From Anodontia alba (Eukaryota > Mollusca > Bivalvia > Lucinida > Lucinidae): DNA of 64,000 bases. The notes beneath the pieces are model-generated. The model made no database searches. It was not told the DNA's origin and worked only from the letters and a program-made list of their open reading frames with translations. This document shows positions 35,790 through 48,250 of the stretch, piece after piece (the first letter of the stretch is position 1; every line of letters begins with the position of its first letter). The DNA is taken from assembly GCA_964016985.1 (NCBI GenBank), contig OZ024823.1:66918514-66982513 (forward strand), written 5' to 3'. The position numbers and the translations under genes were made by a program.

Positions 35790-36560
35790 GTTATAGTTGA
35801 GAAGATCTGGAATGTCAACGTAAATTGTGTCAAAGTCAATGGAGCGCAAAACATAGGTCAAGGTCACTGGGTCAACATACCTGCCAAGTCAGGAGGTCAG
35901 GGAGATGTGTCATGCAAGGTATGATGGTTGTTGTAGAATTGTAGTTGATTAGAATACTAACTTTGACGTAAATGTCGAACTTCGACATAACAGAACTGTT
36001 AACAGACAGACGGACAGACGAACGGACAGACGAATGGAAAAGCGGGCACCTATGTCGCAAAGTCAGGAGGTCAGGGAGATGGCTTGATGGCTGTTTAGTC
36101 TTGTAGTTGATTAGAATACTAACTTTGACATAAATGTCGAACTTCGACATAACATAACTGTTAACAGACGGACGGACGAACAGACAGACGAATGAAAAAG
36201 TGGGCACCTATGTCGTAAAGTCGGGAGGTCAGGGAGATGTTTCATGCAAGGTTTGATGGTTGTTTAGTCTTGTAGTTGATTAAAATACTAACTTTGACAT
36301 AAATGTCGAACTTCGACATAAATGTTGACAGACGGACAGACAAATGGACAGACATATGGAAAAGCTGACGTCTATGTCGCAAAGTCAGGAGGTCAGGGAG
36401 ATGTTTCATGCAAGGTTTGATGGTTGTTTAGTCTTGTAGTTGATTAGAATACTAACTTTGACATACATGTCGAACGTCGACATAAATGTTGACAGACGGA
36501 TGGACGGACGGAAAATCGGATGCCTATATCGCACCCTGCTACAAGCAGGTGCGATAAAAA

Positions 36561-36599
36561 TGTGTTTCAGTAAAGGGGGAATACTTTGACGGTTTGTAA
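36561..36599 (+). pseudogene. mariner transposase, last 12 codons
   Basis: Immediately after the HTE L end the sequence reads CVSVKGEYFDGL then TAA. This is the C-terminal C-x(4)-G-(E/D)-Y-F motif of mariner transposases and joins WVNRLQQ at 32348 across L. HTE A starts two bases after the stop. Confidence 0.88.
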
Positions 36600-36642
36600 T
36601 AACAAGAGGCCCACGGGCCACGGGTCGCTCACCTGAGTGACA

Positions 36643-36945
36643 TTTGTTTGTGTTGAGGTTTTATGGCCCAGTCAACCCAATGGGGTCATGTCGAGCGTGA
36701 TCAGTTTACCTAACCACACGTTTACTGAGCAGGCTTAGTCCTCTAAGCGGTTAACCAATATTGTGCACATTCTTTCGCCAGAAACTGACAACTGCCCTTC
36801 TTGAATCTGCGGAAGGGAGAGAATGACCGTAGAAAATATTTCATGATCAATCTACACGAAAGAATGTTGCCGACCTTGGCGGGGGTTGAACTTGCGACCT
36901 CCTGGTCTCCAGTCGGACGGCGCATCCAACTGAGCCACCGAGGCC
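36643..36945 (-). mobile_element. tRNA-derived SINE (SINE1 copy 2)
   Basis: Same tRNA-like head (GCCTCGGTGGCTCAGTTGG on the minus strand), body and CAACACAAACAAA tail as the copy at 14748. The B box is changed to GGTTCAACCCC's diverged form (AAGTTCAACCCC). It lies just after the X word of HTE A; no target duplication is visible, perhaps because flanking sequence was lost. Confidence 0.85.
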
Positions 36946-37227
36946 AGTTCAAGATGGCTGTCATGGCAGCCATCTTGGATTTTTGATAGGGATGATTTTA
37001 GCTATTTTTGATCTACAGGTCACCCTGATGCTTCCTACCTAGTTTAAAGTCAATAAGCCTTTCGGTTCAGGTGAAGAAGTGAAAAATAGATTTTCAAGAT
37101 GGCCGCCATGGCGGCCATGTTGGATTTCCAATTGGAAAGATTTTAGCCATTTTTAATCTATAAGTCACCTCGATGCTTCCTACCAAGTTTCAAGTCAATT
37201 GGCTTTTGGGTTTAGGAGAAGAAGTGA

Positions 37228-39032
37228 AACAAGAGGGCCATGATGGCCCTGTAACGCTCACCTGAGCAACATAGCACTTTGAGAGCCTGATCTAGAACTG
37301 ATCAAGGCAAACATTCTGATCAAAGTTCAAAATGATTATAACAAAGTTTTCTGCTGATTTCGCCTGGTGACCTAGTTTTTGATACCAAGTGACCCAGTTT
37401 CGAACTTGACCTAGAACTCATCAAGACAAACATTTTGTGCAAGATTCATGATAATTGCTTGAAAAATGTGACCGCTAGAGTGATAAGATTTTACGCTGAT
37501 TTGGCCAGGTGACCTAGTTTTTGACCCCAGGTGTTCCAGTTTCGAACTTGACCTAGAAATCATCAAGACAAACATTTTGAGCCAGATTCATGATGATTGT
37601 TTCAAAAATGTGACCGCTAGAGTGTTAACAAGGTTTTCTGCTGATTTGGCCCAGTGACCTAGTTTTTGACCCCAAGTGACCCAGTTTCAAACATATCCTA
37701 GAACTCACCAAGACAAACATTTTAAGCAAGATTCATGACAATTGCTTCAAAAATGTGACCGCTAGAGTGTTAACAAGGTTTTCTGCTGGTTTGGCCTGGT
37801 GACCTAGTTTTTGACACCACGTGACCCAGTTTCGAACCTGACATAGAAATCATCAAGACAAACATTTTGAGCAAGATTCATGATTATTGCTTCAAAAATG
37901 TGACCGCTAGAGTGTTAACAAGGTTTTCTGCTGATTTAGCCCGGTGACCTAGTTTTTGACTCCAAGTGACCCAGTTTCGAACTCAACCTATAAATCATCA
38001 AGACAAACATTTTGAGCAAGATTCATGATGATTGCTTCAAAAATGTGACCGCTAGAGTATTAACAAGGTTTTCTGCTGATCTGGCCAGGTGACCTAGTTT
38101 TTGACCCCAAGTGACCCAGTTTCGAACTTGACCTAGAAATCAACAAGACAAACATATTGAGCAAGATTCATGATGATTGCTTCAAAAATGTGACCGCTAG
38201 AGTGTTAACAAGGTTTTCTGCTGATCTGGCCAGGTGACCTAGTTTTTGACCCCAGGTGACCCAGTTTCGAACTTGACCTAGAATTCATCAAGACAAACAT
38301 AATGAGCAAGATTCATGATAATTGCTTCAAAAATGTGACCGCTAGAGTGTTAACACGATTTTCTGCTGATCTGGCCTGGTGACCTAGTTTTTGACCCCAA
38401 GTGACCCAGTTTCGAACTTGACCTAGAAATCATCAAGACAAATATATTGAGCAAGATTCATGATGATTGCTTCAAAAACGTGACTGCTAGAGTGTTAACA
38501 AGGTTTTCTGCTGATCTGGCCAGGTGACCTAGTTTTTGACCCCAGGTGACCCAGTTTCGAATTTGACCTAGAAATCATCAAGACAAATATATTTAGCAAG
38601 ATTCATGATGATTGCTTCAAAAATGTGACCGCTAGAGTGTTAACAAGGTTTTCTGCTGATCTGGCCCGGTGACCTAGTTTTTGACCCCAGGTGACCCAGT
38701 TTCGAACTTGACCTAGATTTAATAGAGGCAAACATTTTGAGCAAGTTTCATCAAGATTGGGTCAAAACTATGACCTGTAGAGTGTTAACAAGTTTTTCCT
38801 TTGATTTGACCTGGTGACCTAGTTTTTGAACCCAAGTAACCCAGTATCGAACTTGACCTAGATTTCATAGAGGCAAACATTCTGAGCAAGATTCATCAAG
38901 ATTGGGTCAAAACTGTGACCTCTAGAGTGTTAACAAACTAATTGTTGACGACGGAAGACGGACGACAACGGACGACGGACATAGGGTGATGACAATAGCT
39001 CACCCTGAGCTTTTGCTCAGGTGAGCTAAAAA
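37228..39032 (+). mobile_element. HTE family B, complete copy, inside HTE A
   Basis: Left end AACAAGAGG with hairpin GGGCCATGATGGCCC and X = GCTCACCTGAG. About ten ~145 bp units follow (GTGACCTAGTTTTTGACCCC, AAGTGACCCAGTTTCGAACT, CATCAAGACAAACATTTTGA, GTGACCGCTAGAGTGTTAAC). An ACGACGGAC tract (38946-38980) and hairpin 38997-39027 (AGCTCACC(C)TGAGC..GCTCAGGTGAGCT) close it, then AAAAA. The A unit resumes in phase: GAAGTGAA on the left, AAAGATTTTCAAGATGG on the right. Confidence 0.92.
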
Positions 39033-40098
39033 AGATTTTCAAGATGGCCACCGTGTATCTTGGATTTCCGATCAGCATGATTTTAGCTATTTTTGATCTA
39101 CAAGTTACCCTGATGCTTCCTACCAAGTTTGGAATCAATTGGCATTTCGGTTCAGGAGAAGAAGCAAAAAATAGATTTTCAAGATGGTGGCCATCATGGA
39201 TTTACGATCGGCACGATTTTAGCCATTTTTGATCTACAAGTCACCCCGATGCTTCCTAGCAAATTTGGAGTCAACTGGCCTTTCGGTTCAGGAGTGGGGC
39301 AAAAAAAAGATTTTCAAGATGGCTGCCATGGCGGCCATCTTGGATTTCCTATCAGAACGATTTTAGCTATTTTTGGTCTATATGTCACCCCAATCCTTCC
39401 TACCATGTTTGGAGTCAATTGGCTTTTGGGTTTAGGAGAAGAAGCGAAAAATAGATTTTCAAGATAGCTGCCATGGTAGCCATCTTGGATTTCCGATCTG
39501 CATGATTTTAGCCATTTTTGACCTACAAGTCACCCCGATTCTTCCTAGCAAGTTTGGAGTCAATTGGCCTTTTGGTTCAGGAGAAAAAGCGAAAAATAGA
39601 TTTTCAAGACGGCGGCCATGGCGGCCATCTTGGATTTCCGATCGGCATGATTTTAGCTACTTTTGATCTACAAGTCACCCTGATACTTCCTAGCAAGTTT
39701 GGAGTCCATTGGCCTTTCAGTTCAGGAGAAGAAGCGAAAAATAGATTTTCAAGATGGCTGCCATGGCGGCCATCTTGGATTTCCGATGGGCACGATTTTA
39801 GCTATTATTGATCTACGTCACCCCGATGCTTCCTAGCAAGTTTGGAGTCAATTGGCCTTTCGGTTCAGGAGAAGAAGCGAAAAATAGGTTTTCAAGATGG
39901 CGCCCATGGCAGCCACCTTGGATTTCCAATCGGAACGATTTTAGCTTTTTTTGATCTACAGGTCACCCTGATGCTTCCTACCAAGTATCAAGTCAGTTGG
40001 CCCAGGGGTGTAAGAGGAGTAGGCTTTTAAAGCAATTGATGATGCCGCACGACAGACGACGGACATTGACTGACCACAATAGCTCACCATGAGCACTT

Positions 40099-40169
40099 TG
40101 TATATGTTTGATAAAACGTAGCACTGAAGTAATCCAAACCCAGCGACAAAACTTTTTGCAGGACCCTCA
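40099..40169 (+). mobile_element. mariner 3' terminal segment with right TIR
   Basis: About 70 bp of mariner 3' sequence ending in GACAAAACTTTTTGCAGGAC and CCTCA, followed by TA. It pairs with the TIR at 28136. Confidence 0.85.
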
Positions 40170-40171
40170 TA

Positions 40172-40867
40172 AGATCAATAAAACTAGCATGAGTTACAGC
40201 ATAGCTATACCATTGATATAAATCATAAGTTCTTTGAAGCCACTTGATAAGTTGCATTTAGAACCCAGTCCATACCATTTTTACTTTCACATTCAAGGAT
40301 CATTTGTAAATACGGTTGCTAAGGCCATGCCTCATTGCTAGGGCATATGACACACCAAAAGTTAATGATCGTTTCATGTCTGAGCTCACTGACATAATGC
40401 ATACAGAGATATCCATTATAAATTATTGGTTTACAAGATTTTTTAATGCCGAAAAATATAGTTTTCTACAATGTCTAGTATCAGCGGTGGTTGTCATGGG
40501 CAATTTGGTAGCTTAGGACAACATATGCACTGATTTTACAATGACATCTGACATTATAAGAGTCAGACCTTAACAAATATGGCTAAAAAAAAATGCATTT
40601 ATGTTTTACATGTAGCTGTTGTCTGATGTCAAAATTGAGGAATTTTAGGGATTTTCTGAAGTAGTGGTTGCTAAGGACATAACTGGTTGCTAAGGACAAA
40701 AATATACACAATGTTTTTATAGATTTGTTATATACATGAAGTGTTTGTGTTATTAGATACTGAAGTTTTTCATTATCAGCTTGCAATTTTTTTATATTTC
40801 TCTTTGAAATCTGCAAATTTCTACATATCGGATAATTGGCCAATGCATGTGTATATTAAGCCATGGC
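40172..40867. other. Unassigned sequence right of mariner
   Basis: Low-copy-looking AT-rich DNA. A frame of 66 codons (40316-40516, +) has no recognisable motif. The words GGTTGCTAAGGACA recur twice near 40665-40700. Nothing else is supported. Confidence 0.4.
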
Positions 40868-43800
40868 AACTAGAAATTGTGTTTGTAAATCACTATGCCC
40901 ACAACCAAATGCTTGCCTCTAAAGATAATATAAGGTAAAAATGGCCCAATCTACAAAGGGCCATAACTCATGAAGTATTTTTCAGAATTTTATTCAAAAG
41001 TTAATCAGGTCATCTACTCATCACTACCAATCTATTCATCAAGTTTCAAGGCTCTAGCTTCAACAGTTTTTGAGACATTTTGCTGACAAGGGAAAAATGC
41101 CCAAATTTACAAAGGGCTATTACTCATGAAATACTTTTCAGAATTTATTCAAAAGTTAATCAGGTCATCTACTCATCATTACCAATCAATTCACCAAGTT
41201 TCAAGGCTCTAGCTTCAACAGTTTTCAGATATTTTGCTGACAAGGTAAAACTGCCCAAAATTACAAAGGGCTGCAGAAATTTTTTTCAAAATTTATTAAA
41301 AAATTAATCGGGTTGTCTACTCATCATTGCCAATCTATTCATCAAGTTTCAAGGCTCTAGTTTCAATAGTTTTTGAGATATTTTGCTGTTAAAGGAAAAA
41401 TGCCCAAATTTACAAAGGGCCATTACTCATGAAATATTTTTCAGAATTTATTCAAAAGTTAATTAGGTCATCTACTCACATCTACTCATCATTACCAATC
41501 AATTCACCAGTTTCAAGGCTCTAGTTCCAACAGTTTTTGAGATAGTTAACTGACAAGGTAAACAAGAGGCCTACGGGCCATGGCTTGCTCACCTGAGTGA
41601 CATAGCCACTGCAGATATGCAGATGTTATGCAAAATTTTTCCAATCCTATCACTGCAACTAATGAAAGGATCATCATTTAAGCAGTTTTTAGTTTTGAAA
41701 AAGAATATATCGGCATGACAGTCAATAGAGCGTAATCATTTGAACAAACCCTCAATCACATTTCAACAGTAGAATCAATGTGAAATTTGGTGGAAAATGG
41801 CTAAGTGGTTTCTGAAGAGTTGTTTAACAATATCATGATTTTATACATGTTAACAGCACAGGGGCAGGGAAATATAATAAACATCAAAAAGATTGCCTTT
41901 GGAAACATAGAACTCGCTACGGATTAAAAAATGGGAGTCTCGGTTTTATTGACTCTTGATAAGCAGTAATGAAGTTTGCAAAACTGCTAGGAGCTGTCAT
42001 TTAAAAAATTCATATTTTTTTTTTTTAATTCAATGTTACCTTGGCAACCAAACAAAATCGTCACTGGTCATAAAACATATAAATTGGGTAGACAATCATC
42101 CAATGATCATAACTGCCAAATATGGTTCACATTACTTCAATGGTTATGGAGAAAATGCAATTTAGCCGTTTTCTTATATAAGTCTATGGGAGTTTTTAGT
42201 TGCCATGGCAATCAATCCAAGAGAATAGATTGGCAGATTTTTTGCTATTTTCATTTGTCCTTACCCAAGCAACTTTTGTACCAAATTAGAGTCCTACTGC
42301 TTCAGTGGTTTTGGAGGAGTAGTCATTAAAAAAAACAACTTTTTTTCAAATTTAATGTTGCCATGGAAACCAAACAAAATGGCCACTTGTCATGAAATGC
42401 ATAAACTGGGTAAACAATCATCCAGTAATCATAACTGCCAAATATGGTTCACATCACTTCAATGGTTATGGAGAAAATGCAATTTAGCCATTTTCTCATA
42501 TAAGTCTATGGGAGTTTTCAGTTGCCATGGCAATCAAACCAAGAGATAGACTGGCAGATTTTTAGCTATTTTCAATTGTCCTTACCCAAGTAACTTTTGT
42601 ACCAAATTAGAGTCCTACTGCTTCACAGGTTTTGGAGGAGTAGTCATTAAAAAAAAAAAACAACTTTTTTTTCAAATTTAATGTTGCCATGGAAACAAAA
42701 CAAAATGGCCACTTGTCATGAAACGCACAAACTGGGTATACAATCATCAAATGATCATAACTGCCAAATATGGTTCACGTCACTTCACTGCTTATGAAGA
42801 AAATGCAATTTAACCATTTATCCATTTTAAATCTATGGGAGCTTTCTGTTGCCATGGCAACCAAACCAAGAGGCAGATCACCATAATTTTAGCTATTTTG
42901 AATTGTCCTTACCCAAGCAAGATTTGTTCAAAATTAGAGTCCTACTGCTTCAGTGGTTTTGGAAGAGATGTCATTTAAAAATACCTTTTTTTTAAATTTA
43001 ATGTTACCATGACAACCAAACAAAATGGCCATTGGTCATAAAATACAAAAACTGGGTAGACAATCATCCAATGATTAATCAACTGCCAAATATGGTTCAC
43101 ATCACTTCATTGGTTATGGAGAAAATGCAATATAACCATTTTCTCATTATAAGTCTATGGGAGTTTTCTGTTGCCATGGCAACCAAACCAAGAGGCAGAT
43201 CACCATAATTTTAGCTATTTTGAATTGTCCTTACCCAAGCAAGATTTGAACAAAATTAGAGTCATACTGCTTCAATGGTTTTGGAAGCGTAGTCATTTAA
43301 AAAATTTCTTTTTTAAATTTAATGTTGCCATGGCAACCAAACAAAATAGCCATTGGTCATAAAACACATATACTGGGTAGACAATCATCCAATGATCATA
43401 ACTGCCAAATATGGTTCACATTCTTTTCACTGGTTATGGAGAAAATGCAATTTAACCATTTTCCCATTATACGTCTATGGGAACTTTCTGTTGCCATGGC
43501 AACCAAACCACGAGGTATATCGCCATAATTTTAGCTATTTTGAATTGTCCTTACCCAAGCAACAGTTGTAAAAAGTTAGAGTCATACTGCTTCAGTGGTT
43601 TTGGAGGCGATGTCATTTAAAAAATCATTTTTTTTTTTAAATTGAATGTTGCCATGGCAACCAAACAAAATAGCCATTGGTCATAAAACACATAAACTTG
43701 GTAGACAATCATCCAATGATCATAACTGCCAAATATGGTTCACATAACTTCTCTGGTTATGGAGAAAATGCAATTTAACCATTTTTCCATTATAAGTCTA

Positions 43801-44259
43801 TGGCAGCTTTCTGTTGCCATGGCAACCAAACCAAGAGGCAGATCACCATAATTTTAGCTATTCTGAATTGTCCTTACCCAAGCAAGATTTGAACAAAATT
43901 AGAGTCATACTGCTTCAGTTGTTTTGGAGGAGAATTCATTAAAAATTCCTTTTTTAAAATTTAATGTTGCCATGGCAACCAAACAAACGGGCATTGGTCA
44001 TAAAACACATAAACTGAGTAGACGATCATCCAGTGATCATAACTGCCAAATATGGTCCACATCACTTCACTGGTGATGGAGAAAACACAATTTAACTGGA
44101 GGAGTTGACATTTGAAAGTGTTAACGGACGGATGGACAGACGGATGATGGACAATAAGTGATCACTACAGCTCATCCTGTGCATAGCTCAGGTGAGCTAA
44201 AAATGCCTAAAATTACATAGGGTAGTAACTCATGAAGTAACTTTCAGAATTTATTCAAG
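40868..44259 (+). mobile_element. HTE family G, copy 3, split by HTE F, right end missing
   Basis: Left end AACTAGAAATTG with hairpin GTGTTTGTAAATCAC and X-like ATGCCCACAACC. Four G units lie at 40935-41560. HTE F interrupts at GACAAGGTAAA, and the unit resumes at AAATGCCTAAAATTACA (44201) in phase. It ends at 44259 where an H left end begins, so its own ACGG tract and hairpin are absent. Confidence 0.8.
41561..44203 (+). mobile_element. HTE family F, complete copy
   Basis: Left end AACAAGAGG with hairpin GGCCTACGGGCC and X = GCTCACCTGAG. The next ~170 bp (CATAGCCACTGCAGATATGC, TTTTTCCAATCCT.TC, GATCATCATTTAAGCAG) is nearly the same as the left end of A copy 3 (60217). The array differs: about seven ~310-330 bp units (TTTAATGTTGCCATGGCAAC, CAAACAAAATGGCCATTGGT, CAATCATCCAATGATCATAA, TTTTAGCTATTTTGAATTGT). 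An ACGG tract (44124-44150) and hairpin 44169-44198 (AGCTCATCCTG..AGCTCAGGTGAGCT) close it. Confidence 0.88.
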
Positions 44260-44488
44260 AACTAGAAAAGGCTTTTTTAGAAAAAAACAAATGTCCCCCT
44301 GATCCAGCCACAGTTGTCATTCTTGAATGCAACACATCATCTCATCCTGTTCTACATTTGTACCAAGCATCATCAAAATATTCTGTAGGGTATTCGTGTT
44401 ACAGAGTAGAGACAAGAAATCATATTCAAACACAAGAAGGGGAGATAACTCCAAAAGTAAAAAAGCCAAAGTTGTCATTCTTGTATGT

Positions 44489-44793
44489 TTGTTTGTGTTG
44501 AGGTTTTACGGCCCAGTCAACCCAACTGGGTCATGTCGAGCGCGGTCAGTTTACCTAACCACACGTTTACTGGGTAGGCTTAGTCCTCTAAGCGGTTAAC
44601 CAGTATTGTGCACATTCTTTCGCCAGAAACTGACAACTGCCCTTCTTGAATCAGCGGAAGGGAGAGAATGACCGTAGAAAATATTTCATGATCAATCTCC
44701 ACAAAAGAATGTTACCGACCTCGCCTGGGGTTGAACCTGTGACCGCCTGGTCTCCAGTCGGACCGCGCATCCAACTGAGCCACCGAGGCCAGC
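44489..44793 (-). mobile_element. tRNA-derived SINE (SINE1 copy 3) with TSD
   Basis: Same head, body and tail as the other copies. Perfect 13 bp target duplication CATTCTTGTATGT at 44476-44488 and 44794-44806, both within an H unit. The B box region is slightly diverged (GTTCAACCCC). Confidence 0.92.
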
Positions 44794-46054
44794 CATTCTT
44801 GTATGTGACATGTCGTCTGGCCCTGTTCTTCATTACTACCAAGTATAATCAAAATATTCCAAAGAGTGTTCCACTTACATAGCAGACACTAAATAAATGC
44901 ATTATCAGTGTCAAATATAACAAAGGGAGATAACAGCAAAAGTAAGGAAGGCAGAGTTGTCATTCTTGTAAGGAACATGTCGTATTGCCTATTCTACAGT
45001 TCTACAAGATACCCTCAAAATATTCTGAAGGGTATTCCAGTTACAGAGCAGATGAGAAATCTATTTCAAAAAAACAAAACAAAGGGAGACAACTCCAAAA
45101 GTAAGAAAGCCAGAGTTGTCATTCTTGTACGCGACACCTCGTCTCGTCCTGTTCTACATTTCTACCAAGTACCATAAAAATATTCCAAAGGGTTTTTGAC
45201 TAACAGAGCAGACAGGAAATCAATGGATAATCATTGTCAGGCATAAGAAAGGGAGTTTTCATTTTGTACATGACATGTTGTCTGGTCCTGTTCTACATTT
45301 CTACCAAGTATCACAAGAATATCCCAATGGGTCTTTGACTTACAGAGAGGACATGAAATCAATGGATAATCACTGTCAGACATAAGAAAGGGAGAAAACG
45401 CCAGGAGAAAGAAAGGCAGAGTTGTCATTCTTGTATGCAACACCTCGTCTGGTCCTGTTCTACATTTCTACAAAGTATCATAAAAATATTCCAAAGGGTC
45501 TTTGACTTACAGAGCCGACACGAAATCAATGGATTATCACTGTTAAATATAAGAAAGGGAGATAATGCCAAAAGTAAGAAAGGCAGAGTTGTCATTTTTG
45601 TATGTGACATGTCATCTGGTCATGTTCTACATTTCTGCCAGGTACCATCGAAATATTCCATAGGGTATTCCAGTTACAGAGCAGATGAGAAATCTATTTC
45701 AAACATAACAAAGGGAGATAACTCCAAAAGTAAGAAAGCCAAAGTCGTCATTCTTGTATGCGACATGTCATCTGTTCTGTTCTACATATCTACCAAGTAT
45801 CATAAAAATATTCCAAAGGGTCTTTGACTTACAGAGTGGACACAAGATAATCTCTGTCAAATATAACAAAGGGAGATAAAGCCAAAAGTAAGAAAGGCAG
45901 AGTTGTCAATCTTGTACGTGACACGTCTTCTGGTCCTGTTCTTCATTTCTACCAAGTATCGTAAAAATATTTCAAAGGGTCTTTAACTTAGAGCGGACAC
46001 GAAATCAATGGATAATCACTGTCAGCCATAACAAAGGGAGGTAACTCCAAAAGT

Positions 46055-47950
46055 AACAAGCAAATTCCATGGGGAATTTATGTCCCCCGCCTAATTTTTA
46101 TTTGAGGTGTTAAAAATGCTAAAGTTAACCAGAGGACCACTGGTCCTGTATCAAATACCTAAGTATTGAAGCAGGAAACCAGTGATAAAAAATAATTTCA
46201 AGATTCTGAAAAAAACCACATGCATATCTTCAGACCATCCTTAAAGCACCTGTAAAGTTTCAAAGGATCAGCTTAAAACTGTGGTAGGAGTTACTGGGTC
46301 AAGGTACCTACTCCCTATACGCTTCTGTAGTATTAGAACTCAAAAAATGTCTGTTAAAAATGCAGAAAAAGTGGTAAAAAATTATTTCAGGATTCTGAAA
46401 AAACCACATGCATATCTTCAGGCCATCCTAAAAGCCCTTGTAAAGTTTCAAAAGGATCGGACAAAAACTGTGGGAGGAGTTAAGGGGACAAGGTGCCTGC
46501 ACCCTATATACTTCTGCAATATTAGAACGCAAAAAATGTCTAAGTTAAAAATGCAGAAAAAGTAATAAAAAAATATTTCAGGATTCTGAAAAATCCACAT
46601 GCATATCTTCAGGCCATCCTAAAAGCCCACGTAAAGTTTCAAAAGGATCGGCCAAAAACTGTGGGAGGAGTTAAGGGGACAAGGTACCTACTCCCTATAC
46701 ACTTCTGTAAAATTAGAACTGAAAAAATGTCTAAGTTCAAAATGTGTAAAAAGTGATAAAAAATAATTTCAGGATTCTGAAAAAACCACATGCATATCTT
46801 CAGACCATCCTTAAAACACCTGTAAAGTTTCAAAAGGATCGGCCAAAAACTGTGGGAGGAGTTAAGGGGACAAGGTACCTGCTCCCTATATACTCCTGTA
46901 GTATTAGAACTCAAAAAATGTCTAAGTTAAAAATGCGGAAAAAGTAATAAAAAATTATTTCAGGATTCTGAAAAAACCACATGCATATCTTCAGGCCATC
47001 CTGAAAGCCCATGTAAAGTTTCAAAAGGATCGGCCAAAAACTGTGGGAGGAGTTAAGGGGACAAGGTACCTACTCCCTATACACTTCTGTAGTATTAGAA
47101 ATCGAAAAATGACTAAGTTAAAAATGCAGAAAAAGTGATAAAAAATTATTTCAGGATTCTGAAAAAACCACATGCATATCTTCAGGCCATCCTTAAAACA
47201 CCTGTAAAGTTTCAAAAGAATCGGCCAAAAACTGTGGGAGGAGTTAAGGGGACAAGGTACCTGCTTCCTATACACTTCTGTAGTATTAGAACTCAAAAAA
47301 AGTCTAAGTTAAAAATGCGGAAAAAGTAATAAAAAATTATTTCAGGATTCTGAAAAAACCACATGCATATCTTCAGGCCATCCTAAAAGCCCATGTAAAG
47401 TTTCAAAAGGATCGGCCAAAAACTGTGGGAGGAGTTAAGGGGACAAGGTACCTACTCCCTATACACTTCTGTAGTATTAGAACTCAAAAAATGTCTAAGT
47501 TAAAAATGCGGAAAAAGTGATAAAAAATTATTTCAGGATTCTGAAAAAACCACATGCATATCTTCAGGCCATCCTAAAAGCCCATGTAAAGTTTCAAAAC
47601 GATCGGCCAAAAACTGTGGGAGGAGTTAAGGAGACAAGGTACCTACACCCTATAGACTTCTGTAATATTAGAACTCAAAAAATGTCTAAGTTAAAAATGC
47701 AGAAAAAGTGATAAAAAATTATTTCAGGATTCTGAAAAAACCACATGCATATCTTCAGACCATCCTTAAAACACCTGTAAAGTTTCAAAAGGATCGGACA
47801 GAAACTGTGGGAGGAGTTAAGGGGACAAAGTACCCACTAAAAACTCGGAACCACGCACCACGCGCCACGCGCCACGCACCACGCACGACGCCCCACGGAA
47901 AACCAAAAACAGTGTCCCTCCACTTTTCTTCGAAAAGGCGGGGGACAATA
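46055..47950 (+). mobile_element. HTE family I, complete copy, inside HTE H
   Basis: Left end AACAAGCAAATTCCATGGGG with palindromic arms AAATTCC..GGAATTT and X = ATGTCCCCCGCCT. ~191 bp units (TTTCAGGATTCTGAAAAAAC, CACATGCATATCTTCAGGCC, AAAACTGTGGGAGGAGTTAA, GGGGACAAGGTACCTACTCC) follow. Instead of ACGG the pre-terminal tract is CACGC/CCACG-rich (47852-47890). Hairpin 47913-47947: TGTCCCTCC..CTTTT, loop, AAAAGGCGGGGGACA. It is inserted at AAAAGTAA/GAAAGCC of an H unit, which resumes in phase. Confidence 0.88.
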
Positions 47951-48250
47951 AAGCCAGAGTTGTCATTCTTGTACGCGACATGTCATCTGGTTCTGTTCTA
48001 CATTTCTACCAAGTATCATAAAAATATTCCAAAGGGTCTTTGACTTACAGAGCGGACACGAAATCAATGTATTATCACTGTCAAATATAACAAAGGGAGA
48101 TAACGCCAAAAGTAAGAAAGGCAGAGTTGTCATTCTTGTTCATGACATGTCATCTGGTCCTGTTCTACATTTCAACCAAGTATCATAAAAATATTCCCAA
48201 GGGTCTTTGACTTACAGAGCGGAGAGGAAATCAATGGACAATCACTATCA

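Larger units (their letters stand above)
33564..35790 (-). mobile_element. 5'-truncated LINE inserted in HTE L
   Basis: On the minus strand it starts at about 35790 within the linker upstream of the RT and ends at about 33564 with ATTATGATGATATG. The ATGATG-type tail and 5' truncation are typical of target-primed retrotransposition. The endonuclease domain is missing. The L array stops at GGCCTT and resumes at TTATAGTTGAG, in phase, with at most a 2 bp duplication (TT). Clade not assigned; RTE-like is possible from the tail but unproven. Confidence 0.85.
32349..36560 (+). mobile_element. HTE family L, inside mariner, itself split by a LINE
   Basis: Left end AACAAGAATTCCGCGGAAGG (palindrome TTCCGCGGAA) and X = CGCACCTGCT, distinct from the GCTCACCTGAG of families A-F. 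The main array of ~145 bp units (AATATAGGTCAAGGTCACCG, GGTACCTGCCGAGTCAGTAC, GGTTGTAGGCCTTA) spans 32600-33563 and resumes at 35791. A second ~160-170 bp array (35990-36520) contains the ACGG tract, ATGTCGAACTTCGACAT and half of the end hairpin in each unit. The terminal hairpin 36528-36555 reads ATCGCACC(C)TGCT..AGCAGGTGCGAT, followed by AAAAA. Confidence 0.85.
36601..40098 (+). mobile_element. HTE family A, copy 1, in the mariner 3' UTR (contains SINE1 and HTE B)
   Basis: Left end AACAAGAGG with hairpin GGCCCACGGGCC and X = GCTCACCTGAG. ~145 bp units (GATTTTCAAGATGGCGGCCA, CATCTTGGATTTCCGATCGG, TTTTTGATCTACAAGTCACC, TTCGGTTCAGGAGAAGAAGC) occupy 36946-37227 and 39033-40040. An ACGACGGAC-like tract precedes a right end that stops after GCTCACCATGAGCACTT, losing the second hairpin arm. 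Mariner 3' sequence follows. Confidence 0.83.
28136..40169 (+). mobile_element. mariner element expanded to 12 kb by nested insertions
   Basis: TIRs CGAGGGTCATGCAAAAAGTT (28136 on) and, reversed from 40169, TGAGGGTCCTGCAAAAAGTT match at about 24 of 29 positions and continue TGTC. TA dinucleotides flank both ends (28134-28135, 40170-40171), the mariner target. Removing HTEs C (28886-31886), L (32349-36560) and A (36601 to about 40098) leaves about 1.3 kb, the usual mariner length, with transposase parts in order across the gaps. The element is inactive because its transposase is interrupted and mutated. Confidence 0.88.
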
